DNA from: Nitrospirales bacterium
GTDB taxonomy: Bacteria > Nitrospirota > Nitrospiria > Nitrospirales > UBA8639
Direction: 5' to 3'
Length of the DNA stretch: 64,000 nt
Assembly: GCA_029261295.1 (NCBI GenBank)
Contig: JAJDBP010000021.1
Location: 28,869-92,868, forward strand
Position 1 is the stretch's first letter. Every line of letters begins with the position of its first letter. The position numbers and the translations under genes are program-made. Below are positions 23,166-32,905 of this stretch, piece by piece. The notes under the pieces are model-generated. The model did not search any database. It was not told where the DNA came from and was given only the letters and a program-made list of their open reading frames with translations.

Positions 23166-25383
23166 CAAGGGGAAGCTCCTCCTATGGTTCTCTCTGCCGC
23201 TGATGTGTCTGTTGGGTGTTCCCCTATTGGTATTCGCTGAGGGTGGGCCTCAATCAAAAGAGGTGAATACGGCAAATTCCCGTGGAGTTCCAGTTGAAAT
23301 AACAGCAGATCGAATTGAATATGATCAGGAGCGGGAAGAGTATCATGCCATCGGGTCAGTCGATGTGACTCGTGGGCCTGTTCGACTTCTAGCCGATGAC
23401 GCGACTCTAGAGAAGTTGACAGGAAGGTTGTTGGCCGAAGGACATGTCCATCTTCGGGATGGTCAAGCCGATGTGTGGGCTGAGGAACTTGAGCTCAATA
23501 TGAACACGGAAGCTGGGGTCGTAACGAGAGGGAAAATATTTGGGAAAGAACAAAATTCCTTTGTGACCGGGAGCCGTCTTCAACGGTTTTCTGAAACGCA
23601 TTATCGAGTCAAAGAAGGGTCCTTTACGAATTGTGATGCCAAGGATGGTGAAATCCCGGCATGGCGTTTCACCTTTGATGATGTCGATTTGGATTATGAA
23701 GATAGCTTGTCTGGACGAGGGGTCTGGTTCAATGTGAATGATGTCCCGATAATTCCATTACCCACTTTTCAATATCCTTTAGGAGCTTCTCGCAAATCCG
23801 GGTTGCTCATTCCAACTATTGGTGTGGACAATGCCTTTGGATTTAAATACCGGCAAGGTTTCTTTTGGGCGATAAATCCCAGCCAAGATTTGACGATTTC
23901 GCCTCAAATATTGTCGGACCGTGGATTTGGAGGGGATTTGGATTATCGGTATGTCTGGAGTCGAGAGGCTAAAGGACAATGGTTGATGAATGCCCTCTAT
24001 GATACGGAACAGGATCGGAAGCGATTTCAATTTCGTGGTGCCCATACCCAACAGTTTACCAGGGACCTATCCTTTCGCATGAATTTGAATTATTCCACTG
24101 ATCGTGACTTTTTGCAGGACTTGAGTAGTTCTGGGGTTCAGCGTGCGTTACCAAGCCAAGAGTCCAATCTGACGCTGCTACAGCGATTAGATCATGGAGC
24201 GTTATACCTCTGGGGGCAATACCTGCAACCGCTAAATGTGGGGGGCGATATGACCTTCCAACGGTTGCCAGAAGTCGGTCATCGATTTTTCAATCCTGGG
24301 TTATTAGGGAGTCCGGTGGCCTTGATGGCTGATACGACGTTTGTTCATTTTTGGCGCGAAGAAGGGTTTAATGTGAGCCGGTTGGATTTCTTGCCTGGCG
24401 TTTCTCTTGAAAGTTTACATGTGGGACATATTTTTGGAATTCGGCCCCAAGCCAAGTTTCGAGAAGTGGCCTATTCGCGAGGGTTAACTGATCGCTCCGG
24501 ACAATATCGTGAAACCTATTGGCTTGCGGCTGAAGCGTTTTCAAATTTGACGAAGCGGTTTTCACTTGGAGATTCTGGGTCAGTGAGGCATTCGATGAAG
24601 CCCAACATCATTTATGAGTTTGTCCCGCAATCGAAGCAATCAAAGCTGGTCAATATTGATGCGGTCGATGATTTGATTAATAAGAGTTTGCTGACCTATT
24701 CCTTGAACAATCGTCTCAGCCATCAAGGGCAAGCGGGGAGTTCCAATACATGGTTGGATCTGCTTGTGGCTCAAAGTTATCATGTGGCAGATCCTCCTCC
24801 CCTGGCTTCCAAATTTTCAGATATTTGGGGACGTGGAGTATTTCATCAACCCCTAAATTTTCCGAGTTTTCTCTCCGCATTTAATCTCACCGTAGATGCG
24901 TTCGTTGATCATCGGGAACAAGAGTTGACGCAATTTAATACCGATGCAGGTATTCAAGGAAATCGTGCTTGGTATTTTTCGGTGGGCCAACGTTATGCCA
25001 AAGCGGGTTTGCGGGCGCGTCGGGGAGACATTTGGAATCCCATTTCTTTTAACGAGGTACTTGCACCTGCCGCGGAAATTCTTTTCCTCACCGCTAGTGG
25101 TGGTGTTCGATTGCCTGGTGGGTTCACTGTAGGATCCCGTTGGTATCATGACCTCCGTACCGGAAAAACGGCGGAATTGGATGTGGTCGCTCTGTACCAA
25201 AATCCTTGCCGATGTTTTTCAGTTGGGCTGTATTATGTACGGTTCCCCGATCGGGAGCAGTATGACTTCCTGATTAGCCTGACAGGCCTCTGGGGTTCCC
25301 AAGGAAATGGGACTCAATTGATGAAGGATCTTTTAGGGCCTATTATGCAAGGTGATCGAGGTGTTCCCTGGGATTATCGCTAG
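23158..25383 (+). CDS. lptD: LPS-assembly protein LptD
   Basis: Outer-membrane beta barrel that inserts lipopolysaccharide into the outer leaflet. A signal peptide (KLLLWFSLPLMCLLGVPLLVFA) precedes an OstA/LptA-type beta-jellyroll around residues 40-150 (VEITADRIEYDQEREEYHA, RLLADDATLE), then a long barrel domain rich in alternating aromatic strands. Cysteines occur in FTNCDAKDGE and near the C terminus in NPCRCFSVGLYY, the positions used for the stabilising inter-domain disulfides. 741 residues, normal. It shows this is an LPS-making diderm. No LptE is seen nearby. Confidence 0.95.
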   Translation: MFSKGKLLLWFSLPLMCLLGVPLLVFAEGGPQSKEVNTANSRGVPVEITADRIEYDQEREEYHAIGSVDVTRGPVRLLADDATLEKLTGRLLAEGHVHLRDGQADVWAEELELNMNTEAGVVTRGKIFGKEQNSFVTGSRLQRFSETHYRVKEGSFTNCDAKDGEIPAWRFTFDDVDLDYEDSLSGRGVWFNVNDVPIIPLPTFQYPLGASRKSGLLIPTIGVDNAFGFKYRQGFFWAINPSQDLTISPQILSDRGFGGDLDYRYVWSREAKGQWLMNALYDTEQDRKRFQFRGAHTQQFTRDLSFRMNLNYSTDRDFLQDLSSSGVQRALPSQESNLTLLQRLDHGALYLWGQYLQPLNVGGDMTFQRLPEVGHRFFNPGLLGSPVALMADTTFVHFWREEGFNVSRLDFLPGVSLESLHVGHIFGIRPQAKFREVAYSRGLTDRSGQYRETYWLAAEAFSNLTKRFSLGDSGSVRHSMKPNIIYEFVPQSKQSKLVNIDAVDDLINKSLLTYSLNNRLSHQGQAGSSNTWLDLLVAQSYHVADPPPLASKFSDIWGRGVFHQPLNFPSFLSAFNLTVDAFVDHREQELTQFNTDAGIQGNRAWYFSVGQRYAKAGLRARRGDIWNPISFNEVLAPAAEILFLTASGGVRLPGGFTVGSRWYHDLRTGKTAELDVVALYQNPCRCFSVGLYYVRFPDREQYDFLISLTGLWGSQGNGTQLMKDLLGPIMQGDRGVPWDYR

Positions 25384-25384
25384 G

Positions 25385-26038
25385 ATGTCTTCTCAATGGA
25401 ATCCTGAAACGTTAAAACAGATTTTCCTAGCGCTTCTTGTATCTTTCGGGGTTGCTCATCAATCTATTTGTGAAGCTCATGATGGGCTTAATGATCGTGT
25501 GAGTATTATAGCCCATCAAGGGCAATTGTTCGGGATTACCTCAAGGGAAGGGATCGCAAGACATGTGTTAGGTGCAGGCGAACAGGTCTTGGAGATAGAT
25601 TCTCAAGGTGTCACGGGATTTGTTCAAACCACTACGCGCTTACTTGGTTTTTCTGGGAAACTTCAGCGCTGGATTCCTCTCAATCTTTCGAGTTCTGAGC
25701 GCATTCTCAAGTGGTCTTTGTCCCCACGACTAATCATGGTAGAAGGGCGGCAAGCTGTCTATGGTTTTCAGAGTGATAGGGGGCGTTGGAAACGTGAACC
25801 TTTAGGAGCCGGTGAAACTTTTCGTAGCAGCGCGGTGAAGGATGCAGTGGCCATTGCGGTAACCGATAGACGTGCGCTTGGGTTTTCAGCGAAAACTGGT
25901 GGGTTTTTTTTACAAGATCTTCCTCCAGGAGATGACATTCGAGATATTCAAATTAATGACCATATTGTCCTCCTTCACTTGTCAGATTCGATCCTGGTCT
26001 TTCGATCCGGACTTGGGATTTGGGCGGAATTGCCTTAA
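25385..26038 (+). CDS. Hypothetical exported protein after LptD
   Basis: About 217 residues from ATG 25385, one base after the lptD stop; the frame extends back to 25352 but a signal peptide (IFLALLVSFGVAHQSICEA) begins sensibly at this ATG. The mature part has repeated short beta-strand units (QGQLFGITSREG, GRQAVYGFQSDRGRW, DRRALGFSAKTGGFF), each roughly 45 residues apart, resembling blades of a beta propeller. No enzyme motif. Direct coupling to lptD hints at an outer-membrane or periplasmic role, which is inference. Convergent with the next gene, overlapping by four bases. Confidence 0.65.
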   Translation: MSSQWNPETLKQIFLALLVSFGVAHQSICEAHDGLNDRVSIIAHQGQLFGITSREGIARHVLGAGEQVLEIDSQGVTGFVQTTTRLLGFSGKLQRWIPLNLSSSERILKWSLSPRLIMVEGRQAVYGFQSDRGRWKREPLGAGETFRSSAVKDAVAIAVTDRRALGFSAKTGGFFLQDLPPGDDIRDIQINDHIVLLHLSDSILVFRSGLGIWAELP

Positions 26039-26331
26039 TTGGAAGAGAGGTTTGATGCGGGTTGAGATTGATTAGTGAGGCCTGGGTAATCGACACCAAT
26101 GGGTGCATTGGAACAGTATTGACTCCACCACTGAATGACTTCCTGGAGGAAGGGGTCTTCTGGTCCTGTTGCAAAAAGATGTCCATATAGATAACCGGTT
26201 TGAGTATCAAACAGGATGAAGATCGGCATGGATGTTGGTTCTGGAGGAGGTGCAGTTTCCATTGATTCATTCACTTTCTTATATCGATGTGCTGCAATTT
26301 CTCTAGATACTTTTCGGCGGTTCGGAAACAT
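26035..26331 (-). CDS. Small hypothetical protein
   Basis: 98 residues, unrecognised. AAGGA directly precedes ATG 26331 with GAGG a little further up. A basic N terminus (MFPNRRKVSREIAAHRYKK) leads to a central FILFDTQTGYLYGHLFATG segment and an EVIQWWSQYC motif, then a polar Gln/Ser-rich tail. No signal peptide. It ends on top of the preceding plus-strand gene (four-base overlap) and is divergent from the sigma-54 activator gene. Confidence 0.5.
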   Translation of the reverse strand: MFPNRRKVSREIAAHRYKKVNESMETAPPPEPTSMPIFILFDTQTGYLYGHLFATGPEDPFLQEVIQWWSQYCSNAPIGVDYPGLTNQSQPASNLSSN

Positions 26332-26581
26332 TCCTTAAGCCTCTCAGCAGGGAAGTCATGCACTTTGTTGAAATTTAGATGAGAAAGTGAGAGGAAAACA
26401 GGAAGTTAGAGTAGCTCTAAGGGATGATTTTTTATTTTGTGTACAGAAATTGTCCTCGAAAACTTGACCTCCTCATGAAATGGGGTTGCAATGGCAAGCT
26501 GTTTTGATTCTAATGTTTGTTTGTCAGTGAAATGGCTCGATAAAAACTCAAAAGCCAGGAGAATTTGGAGGGAGGCGAATT

Positions 26582-28042
26582 ATGGAATCTTCAATGTCTA
26601 CTGAATATTCAAAAAATGAGCGAGTGGCCAAAATTCTCCTCGTTGAAGATGAACAGGATGTTCGGGAAACTATCAAGCTCCAATTAGAAGGTGAAGGTCA
26701 TGAGGTTACCGAGACTGCTTCTGGGAAACAGGCTCTGGTGTTGGCCGAATCCTCTCCATTCGACCTTGTACTGACAGATGTCATGATTCCCGATCTTAAT
26801 GGAATTGAGCTTGTTCAACAAATGAACCAGTGGCCTTTGCGCCCTGTCACTGTGGTCATGACTGGGTATGGGTCCGTGGAAATGGCGGTCAATGCGATTA
26901 AAGCGGGAGCCTTTGATTTTTTGTCGAAACCCTTTTCTGTCGATGTCTTAAGCGCCACGGTGGCCAGCGCTCTTCGCGTAAAAATTTTGCAAGATGAAAA
27001 TACGGAACTCAAAAAAACGATAAAAGGCCAATTTAGTTTAGGGAAACTGGTGAGCTCCAGCCAGGTCATGAAAGAAGTATTTCAACTCATCGACTGTGTT
27101 GCGGATACTGATAGTACCGTGCTCATATTGGGTGAGAGTGGAACCGGCAAAGAACTGATCGCTCAAACCATTCATGCAAATAGTACCCGTCGCCGGGGAA
27201 ATCTTATTCCAGTCAATTGTGGGGCTATTCCAGAAGCGCTATTGGAGAGTGAGTTGTTTGGGCATGAAAAAGGGGCGTTTACTGGAGCGGTCGCGGCTAG
27301 GGTTGGTCGGTTTGAGTTAGCCTCAGGCGGAACCATTTTCTTAGATGAAATCGGTGACCTGAGCCCTCCGCTACAGGTCAAAATTCTTCGAGTACTCCAG
27401 GAACGTACCTTTGAACGAGTTGGGGGGACCCGCACGTATAAATCAGATGCGAGAGTGATTGCCGCAACCAATCAAGATCTTGAAAATTTAGTTGCGGCGA
27501 AACAATTTAGAGAAGACCTGTTCTACCGTTTGAATGTTGTGCCTGTTCTCGTGCCACCATTGCGGCAGCGGGTTGAAGATATTCCACTCTTGTTGCAGCA
27601 TTTTATTGACATGTTTAATGATCGTCGAAAAGCAGAGCTGACAGGGATATCAGACCAAGCCATGGCCTTGTTGTGTGAATATCCGTGGCCTGGCAATGTT
27701 CGAGAAATTAGCAATATTGTGGAACGAATCGCTATCTTGAAACGAAGAGGCTTAATTGAACCGGAAGATTTGCCTGAAAAAATTCGTCGGCTTCCATCAG
27801 ACCACCTTCCTACGATGCCCGCAGCGATTCCAGTTGGTGGATTAGATCTTTCAAGAGCGGTGGAGGAATTTGAAAATCGTTTAATTTTAGAAGCGCTAGA
27901 ACGAACCAACTGGGTGAAAAGTAAGGCTGCGCGGCTTTTGCAAATTAATCGGACCACGCTCATTGAAAAATTAAAAAAGAAATCGCTTGCTGAAGTTGTG
28001 GCTCAGCGGGCTACCCCTCCGGAAGATCTGGTCGATGTTTAG
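26582..28042 (+). CDS. NtrC-family sigma-54 response regulator
   Basis: 486-residue activator with all three modules. Receiver (residues 17-130): acidic pocket VEDE, phosphoacceptor Asp66 in LTDVMIP, Lys117. AAA+ domain: Walker A GESGTGKE (184-191), intact sigma-54 contact loop GAFTGA (231-236), Walker B IFLDEIGD and arginine fingers in FREDLFYRLNV. C-terminal Fis-type helix-turn-helix (EALERTNWVKSKAARLLQINRTTLIEKLKK). GGAGGGAGG just upstream of ATG 26582 is a strong ribosome site. It opens the flagellar region and may be the early regulator (FlrA/FleQ-like position), but unlike FleQ its receiver Asp is conserved. Confidence 0.95.
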   Translation: MESSMSTEYSKNERVAKILLVEDEQDVRETIKLQLEGEGHEVTETASGKQALVLAESSPFDLVLTDVMIPDLNGIELVQQMNQWPLRPVTVVMTGYGSVEMAVNAIKAGAFDFLSKPFSVDVLSATVASALRVKILQDENTELKKTIKGQFSLGKLVSSSQVMKEVFQLIDCVADTDSTVLILGESGTGKELIAQTIHANSTRRRGNLIPVNCGAIPEALLESELFGHEKGAFTGAVAARVGRFELASGGTIFLDEIGDLSPPLQVKILRVLQERTFERVGGTRTYKSDARVIAATNQDLENLVAAKQFREDLFYRLNVVPVLVPPLRQRVEDIPLLLQHFIDMFNDRRKAELTGISDQAMALLCEYPWPGNVREISNIVERIAILKRRGLIEPEDLPEKIRRLPSDHLPTMPAAIPVGGLDLSRAVEEFENRLILEALERTNWVKSKAARLLQINRTTLIEKLKKKSLAEVVAQRATPPEDLVDV

Positions 28043-28271
28043 GCATTGACAACTGTTTCCTATTCTCACTTCCCTTCTTGTGGCATCCTGGCTAATGAGC
28101 CAGAAATTCTGACCCTTCCGTCAACCCATTGACGTCGGCAGTTTCTTCCTCGCAGGAATCCCTGCACAAAATCCCCTCATTTTTCAACATTTTCTCCAGT
28201 AAGTCATATTGTCCCAGGCAAGAAATGCTCGGGTCCGGTTTTTGCTGAATAGACTTTCAAGGTTGGAGGAT

Positions 28272-30353
28272 ATGCAAAACGTAAGACGATTTCTCTGGAT
28301 AGTCGGAGTGGCTGTCCTCTGGCCCAGTACGGCAGTGGGTGGAACGTGTGCGGAATTTCCCTGGAATCATCCTCGAGACATGATCATCCCACCTGTCTTG
28401 GAGAAAGGGCAGGAGGCCATACAAGCAGGTTTTGTATTAGAAGGGCGGGAATTGTTTTCTACCTATCTGAGTGATCATGAGGAAGGCTTGTTTGCTGAGG
28501 GTACGCGGTGGGCACTGGCTTCCCTTCCTGATATTGCTGATGAGCCTGGAAAAGAATTTCTTAAACAGATTGTACGTCTTCAAACGATGAAAGTTGAACA
28601 GGTGGACAGTGTCTATGCTCCCTGGGCACTTTGTACGATCGGAGAATTGTATTGGAATGCAGGATGGTCTTCCGAAGCCAATGCTGTGTTTGAAGAATTT
28701 CTTGAGTCTTATCCGGATCATCCTTTGGCTGGAGCGGTAATGGTTGAAGCGGGCCTGGGGTATTTGGATAACCAACAATTTCTTGAAGCGGCTTTGGTTC
28801 TTCGTCGAGTCGTGGTAGAGCCAAAATGGGAGGCCCATCGATATCGTGGGGCTTTAGGATTAGCCGATGCCACGGCGATGTCCAAGGCCTGGAAGCAAGC
28901 CTATTATTGGTATCGGGTAGTGGAAGCCGAAAAGCCTGAGTTAATCAGGAAATCTGAGCGATCTTCCTATTATTTTGGATTAACTGAATTAGCTGTTGGG
29001 GATTCACGAAAAGCGATACCTCGACTTCTGACGACTGTCAATCTTCATCCCCAACATGAAATTTCTGGACAAGCATTAAATCGTATAGCTGAAAAATTGA
29101 ACCAAGAAGAGCACGAATTCTTGTCATTGTGGTTTGCTGAACAGGCTAACCAAAACTTTAAAGGACAGGAATCTAGTCGCCGAGGTAAAGCCGCACAAAT
29201 TCGATGGGTCGTGAACTTTTTGTCTCATGAGCATTCGAAAAAGGAATGGAGTGATGTCTACCGTCGTTTAGATGATCTTGAAATCTATATATCTTTGTCC
29301 TGGGATAATGTTGTTGAAATGGCTCGAACATTGAGCCAAGCACCCGAGCAGGATTTAGCCGAAGAGAGCCTGTTATGGATGGGTCGTGGGTATTTAGAGC
29401 TTCACGATGTTCAAGCCGCCATTCAGGCCTTTATGCATCTTGCAGCCATCACTCATTCTGTTACCTGGCGGCAGGAAGCCGAAGGGTATTTAGGTTCTAT
29501 TTTAGATCAGCAATTTCAAACCTATTATGATCAACAGGCATGGATAAAGGCACTGAAATTCTATGAAAACAACCAGAAGGCCTTCTCTTTAGTCCCGTTA
29601 ACCCGTGAACGTATTCGAAATGTGGCTCAAGCCTATCAACAGGTCAATCTCCCCGCTAAAGCCCTTCAGTGGTATGCACAATTATTGGAAGAATATCCAG
29701 ATAGCCCGTTACGAGAAGAGATTTTTTCTCAAAAAGTCTTCCTAGCCGATGATCAAAAAAATATGAAGTTACTCAGAGAGTCCGGAGAGTTGTATCTGCA
29801 GGAGTATGCCAAAGGCTTGTGGAGTAGTTCTGTCCTCACGCTATTAGGATTGGAAGCGCTGGAGCGAAAAGACTTTCCTGTTGCAGTTCAAGAACTCTCT
29901 GATGCGGTTCAACTCATCGAAGACAAGACACGCCGACGATTTGTACTCCGCAAGCGAGCTCAGACGTATCAGGGAGCGGGAAGAAGAGATCTCGCCCTTC
30001 AAGACTTACGTCAGGTAGTCGCTTTAGACCCTCAGGATATGGCCGACGTGCTTCGGCTGGGTGATTTCCTTTTTGACCAGGGAGATTTTTCAGATGCTGA
30101 ATCTCCTTATGAACAGGTGTTGTCCTCCAAAGCACCTGTGGATTTGAAAGCATGGGCCAAATATCGGTGGGCTCTTTCTCTGGACTATCAAGGGCGAGGG
30201 AGCGAAGCAAGAAAGCTGTTGGCTGAGGTAGGACAATTAGAAACACGATCGCCAGAATTTGAAAATACGATCCGTGCGGCAGCTGTAGCGGTGTTAGACG
30301 AATTCTCTTTGAATGGAAAGCCTCAAGCCGTGAGAGCTGATGAAGGGAGTTAA
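28272..30353 (+). CDS. Exported tetratricopeptide repeat protein
   Basis: About 694 residues. ATG 28272 starts a signal-peptide-like stretch (RRFLWIVGVAVLWPSTAVGG); a TTG at 28209 would add 21 residues but lacks a ribosome site, although the GGAGG before 28272 is also unusually close. The body is nearly all helical with multiple TPR-like units, for example AVFEEFLESYPDHPLA, ALQWYAQLLEEYPDSPLR and ALQDLRQVVALDPQD. It lies between two flagellar regulators and is followed after four bases by a histidine kinase, so it may be a periplasmic scaffold that reports on assembly. That role is inference. Confidence 0.8.
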   Translation: MQNVRRFLWIVGVAVLWPSTAVGGTCAEFPWNHPRDMIIPPVLEKGQEAIQAGFVLEGRELFSTYLSDHEEGLFAEGTRWALASLPDIADEPGKEFLKQIVRLQTMKVEQVDSVYAPWALCTIGELYWNAGWSSEANAVFEEFLESYPDHPLAGAVMVEAGLGYLDNQQFLEAALVLRRVVVEPKWEAHRYRGALGLADATAMSKAWKQAYYWYRVVEAEKPELIRKSERSSYYFGLTELAVGDSRKAIPRLLTTVNLHPQHEISGQALNRIAEKLNQEEHEFLSLWFAEQANQNFKGQESSRRGKAAQIRWVVNFLSHEHSKKEWSDVYRRLDDLEIYISLSWDNVVEMARTLSQAPEQDLAEESLLWMGRGYLELHDVQAAIQAFMHLAAITHSVTWRQEAEGYLGSILDQQFQTYYDQQAWIKALKFYENNQKAFSLVPLTRERIRNVAQAYQQVNLPAKALQWYAQLLEEYPDSPLREEIFSQKVFLADDQKNMKLLRESGELYLQEYAKGLWSSSVLTLLGLEALERKDFPVAVQELSDAVQLIEDKTRRRFVLRKRAQTYQGAGRRDLALQDLRQVVALDPQDMADVLRLGDFLFDQGDFSDAESPYEQVLSSKAPVDLKAWAKYRWALSLDYQGRGSEARKLLAEVGQLETRSPEFENTIRAAAVAVLDEFSLNGKPQAVRADEGS

Positions 30354-30357
30354 CACT

Positions 30358-31209
30358 ATGGGAATGCCCTCTTGTATACCACCGGTAGAACGGGAAGCGA
30401 ACTCTTCTACCCAAAAGAGTCCACCATCGAGAAACCCAACCTTATATCTGTCCATTGGCCAAAATGAGGCTGAATTTCCTGCCCTCGAGTTGCATCATGT
30501 TTCAAAAGAAGGACATCAAGATAGGCTAGCCTGCCTTGGGGAAAAAGTGGGGCAACTTGCTCATGATATTCGAAATCCCTTGTCGAGTATTGAGTGCTTT
30601 GCCACATTGTTGGGCCGTGAGCATCAAAGTCAAGACGAACGACAAGAGTTGGCTGGTCATTGCATTCAGGCCGTTCGTGTTTTAGATCAATTGGTTTCCA
30701 ATATATTAGTGTTGAGCACAGCGTTGCCGGCTCAGAAGGAGCCAGTGAATCTTGTAGCCCTCCTTGACGATGTCGAATTGTTAGCGATGTATCCTTTACG
30801 AAAAAAAGGAATAACCATTCATCGTCGGCTTGATGAAACCTTGTGGACCATTCAGGGCCATGAATCTTTACTGAAACAAGTTTTTCTTAATCTGCTCATG
30901 AATGCCATTCATGCCTCAACTCCAGAGAGCCTCATTGAGATTCACGGTCGGTACCTCTCACGCCAAACTGGTATCTTGGGTAGTCAACATAGAGAAAATG
31001 GCCTCCTTCTTAGTATACGAGATCAAGGTTGTGGGATGTCCCAAGATGAACTTTCACAAATGTTTCGACACTTTTATTCAGGTCGAAAGGGAGGCACGGG
31101 TCTTGGTCTATCAATAGTCAAACAAATCATTCATATTCATCACGGATTGATTGATATTACGAGTCAACAGGGAAAAGGGACGACAGTCGAGGTCTTTTTA
31201 CCTCAATAA
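30358..31209 (+). CDS. Soluble histidine kinase, FlrB/FleS-like
   Basis: About 283 residues from ATG 30358, with AGGGAG eight bases upstream; an in-frame start at 30340 lies inside the previous gene. After about 55 variable residues come the HisKA H-box QLAHDIRNPLSSIE (His69) and a HATPase domain with NLLMNAIHAS (N box), IRDQGCGMS (G1) and KGGTGLGLSIVKQI (G2). No membrane helix, so it senses a cytoplasmic cue like FlrB or FleS. The gene ends 12 bases before a sigma-54 response regulator, its probable partner, and directly upstream of flgB. Confidence 0.92.
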   Translation: MGMPSCIPPVEREANSSTQKSPPSRNPTLYLSIGQNEAEFPALELHHVSKEGHQDRLACLGEKVGQLAHDIRNPLSSIECFATLLGREHQSQDERQELAGHCIQAVRVLDQLVSNILVLSTALPAQKEPVNLVALLDDVELLAMYPLRKKGITIHRRLDETLWTIQGHESLLKQVFLNLLMNAIHASTPESLIEIHGRYLSRQTGILGSQHRENGLLLSIRDQGCGMSQDELSQMFRHFYSGRKGGTGLGLSIVKQIIHIHHGLIDITSQQGKGTTVEVFLPQ

Positions 31210-31221
31210 AAGGAGAATCGC

Positions 31222-32610
31222 ATGCTAGAGACGGAGAGTGGGTCGAGCCGGGGTGTTCTGGTGGTGGAAGATGATGAGCAATTGCAAACAGCGCTGACCA
31301 AAATCTTGAGCCAACACGGTTATGAGGTCACGATCGCTCGAGATGGGTATGAGGGGTTAGAGCATGTTGAACGGGATACTCCCTGGCTTGTCCTGACGGA
31401 CCTGAGTTTGCCAGGAAAAGGGGGAATGGAATTTTTACGGGAAGTTCGGACGCAAGGATATCATATGCCTGTGGTAGTCATGACAGCCTATGGTGGAGTG
31501 GATGTCGCGGTGGAAGCATTGAAATATGGTGCAACAGACTTTCTTCAAAAGCCTTTTGCCTTTGATCGATTAGAGAAGATTATTCAACAGCTAGATGAGG
31601 ATCGAAACGAAATTGGCCTTGAGACGAATGACAATCAGGCTAAACCGCCAATTGGTGAACCTCGCGAAGGATTTTTAACCCGGGATCCTAAGGTACTCCA
31701 AACATTAAAAATGCTGGACATGGTGGCCGGTAGCTCCGCAACGATTTTGATTCAGGGTGAAAGTGGGACCGGGAAAGAAGTGTTGGCTCGTCATATTCAT
31801 CGTAAAAGTACCCGAGCACATCAACCCTTTGTCGCCATTAATTGTGCGGCCTTGCCTGAAGGACTGCTTGAGAGCGAACTTTTTGGTTATGAAAAAGGGG
31901 CATTTACTGGAGCCTTGACCAGACGAGCGGGGAAATTCGAACAGGCTCATCATGGGACGTTGTTATTAGATGAAATAGGTGAGATGAGTTTAGGGTTGCA
32001 GGCGAAATTATTACGTGTTCTTCAAGAACGAGAGGTTGATCGGTTGGGGTCACGGCAACCGATTCCGGTAGATGTTCGAGTGATCGTCACGACTAATCGC
32101 AACCTTGCACAGGAAGTTCAGGCCGGACGATTTAGGGAAGATGTGTATTACAGGCTAAGCGTCATGCCGTTTACTCTTCCTCCGTTACGTGATCGGCCAG
32201 AAGACATTCAATTGCTCGCGGAGCATTTTTCTCATCGGTCGTTTCGGCGGAATCAGCGTTCATGGAATGGGATTTCTGATGAAGCCATGATGTATTTGAA
32301 ACGTCGACCGTGGCGGGGAAATGTTCGTGAACTGGAAAATGTCATTGAGCGAGGAGTGTTATTCGCAGATAACGGGCAATTAAAGTTGGAACATTTTCAA
32401 TTTGACGAACCGGAATTAGTCTCTAATTCTACGGCTGCGCCTAGCGGAACGATTTGGGAGATGGAGCGAGATCTGATTTTGAGAACATTAGAAAAGCATA
32501 ATGGGAATCGAACACATGCAGCGAGAACCTTAGGAATCAGTATCCGTACTCTACGGAATAAATTGCGAGAATATCGGGAACTCAATGGTGGTATTCCATT
32601 GGGAGTCTAA
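31222..32610 (+). CDS. Sigma-54 response regulator, FlrC/FleR-like
   Basis: 462 residues. Receiver with VEDDE and Asp60 (VLTDLSLPGKGG), Lys110 in LQKPF; AAA+ with Walker A GESGTGKE (179-186), GAFTGA (226-231), LLLDEIGEM; Fis-type helix-turn-helix at the end (LEKHNGNRTHAARTLGISIRTLRNKL). AAAGGAG precedes ATG 31222. Paired with the upstream kinase and placed just ahead of flgB, it is the likely activator of the sigma-54 dependent hook-basal body operons, including the promoter found before fliL. Confidence 0.94.
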   Translation: MLETESGSSRGVLVVEDDEQLQTALTKILSQHGYEVTIARDGYEGLEHVERDTPWLVLTDLSLPGKGGMEFLREVRTQGYHMPVVVMTAYGGVDVAVEALKYGATDFLQKPFAFDRLEKIIQQLDEDRNEIGLETNDNQAKPPIGEPREGFLTRDPKVLQTLKMLDMVAGSSATILIQGESGTGKEVLARHIHRKSTRAHQPFVAINCAALPEGLLESELFGYEKGAFTGALTRRAGKFEQAHHGTLLLDEIGEMSLGLQAKLLRVLQEREVDRLGSRQPIPVDVRVIVTTNRNLAQEVQAGRFREDVYYRLSVMPFTLPPLRDRPEDIQLLAEHFSHRSFRRNQRSWNGISDEAMMYLKRRPWRGNVRELENVIERGVLFADNGQLKLEHFQFDEPELVSNSTAAPSGTIWEMERDLILRTLEKHNGNRTHAARTLGISIRTLRNKLREYRELNGGIPLGV

Positions 32611-32905
32611 AGGGTTGACTCCAGTTTCTACAATATTTTTGTAGAAAAAAGAGGAATTCCTTCACGGTTGAAAGAGGATGTGGAAAAAATTGCCGAACAT
32701 GAGGAAAAATTTTCACCGAGGCTTCTTTTCTTACATTGAAAGGGTGTTGAAGGTTCTTTGAAGGATGGTGGATACGAACTTTAGCAATTTCAGGAATGGT
32801 GCTGGTGTGGCGAATAATCGAGACAACGGGTTGTGCAATCTAAGGAAAGTGGCCATCTGTTGGTCATAGGTCTCATGTCATGATTTCTAGTGGAGGAAGT
32901 GCCCA
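32611..32905 (+). other. Leader region upstream of flgB
   Basis: 295 bases. Immediately after the response regulator gene lies a perfect 9-base inverted repeat (32625-32647). A weak sigma-54 like site TGGTGCTGGTGTGGC at 32797-32811 has the right GG-N10-GC spacing but several mismatches. GGAGG lies close before flgB. No coding content seen. Confidence 0.45.
32625..32647 (+). repeat. AT-rich perfect hairpin before flgB
   Basis: TTTCTACAA (32625-32633), loop TATTT, TTGTAGAAA (32639-32647): a perfect 9-bp inverted repeat starting 14 bases after the stop of the sigma-54 regulator. It is followed by A rather than T on the plus strand, so it is not a normal terminator in that direction; it could be an operator or RNA structure. 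Confidence 0.6.

Noticed and set aside
26530..26560. Sigma-54 like ATGGCAAGCTGTTTTG region before the first activator
   Set aside because: GG and the putative -12 are one base too far apart and the C of GC is missing.
28152..28165. GCAGG-AATC-CCTGC hairpin before the TPR gene as a terminator
   Set aside because: Five-base stem and no T run immediately after it.
32797..32811. Possible sigma-54 promoter TGGTGCTGGTGTGGC before flgB
   Set aside because: Spacing is right but the C-A-C part of the -24 box and the second T of the -12 box do not match; kept only as a weak hint.
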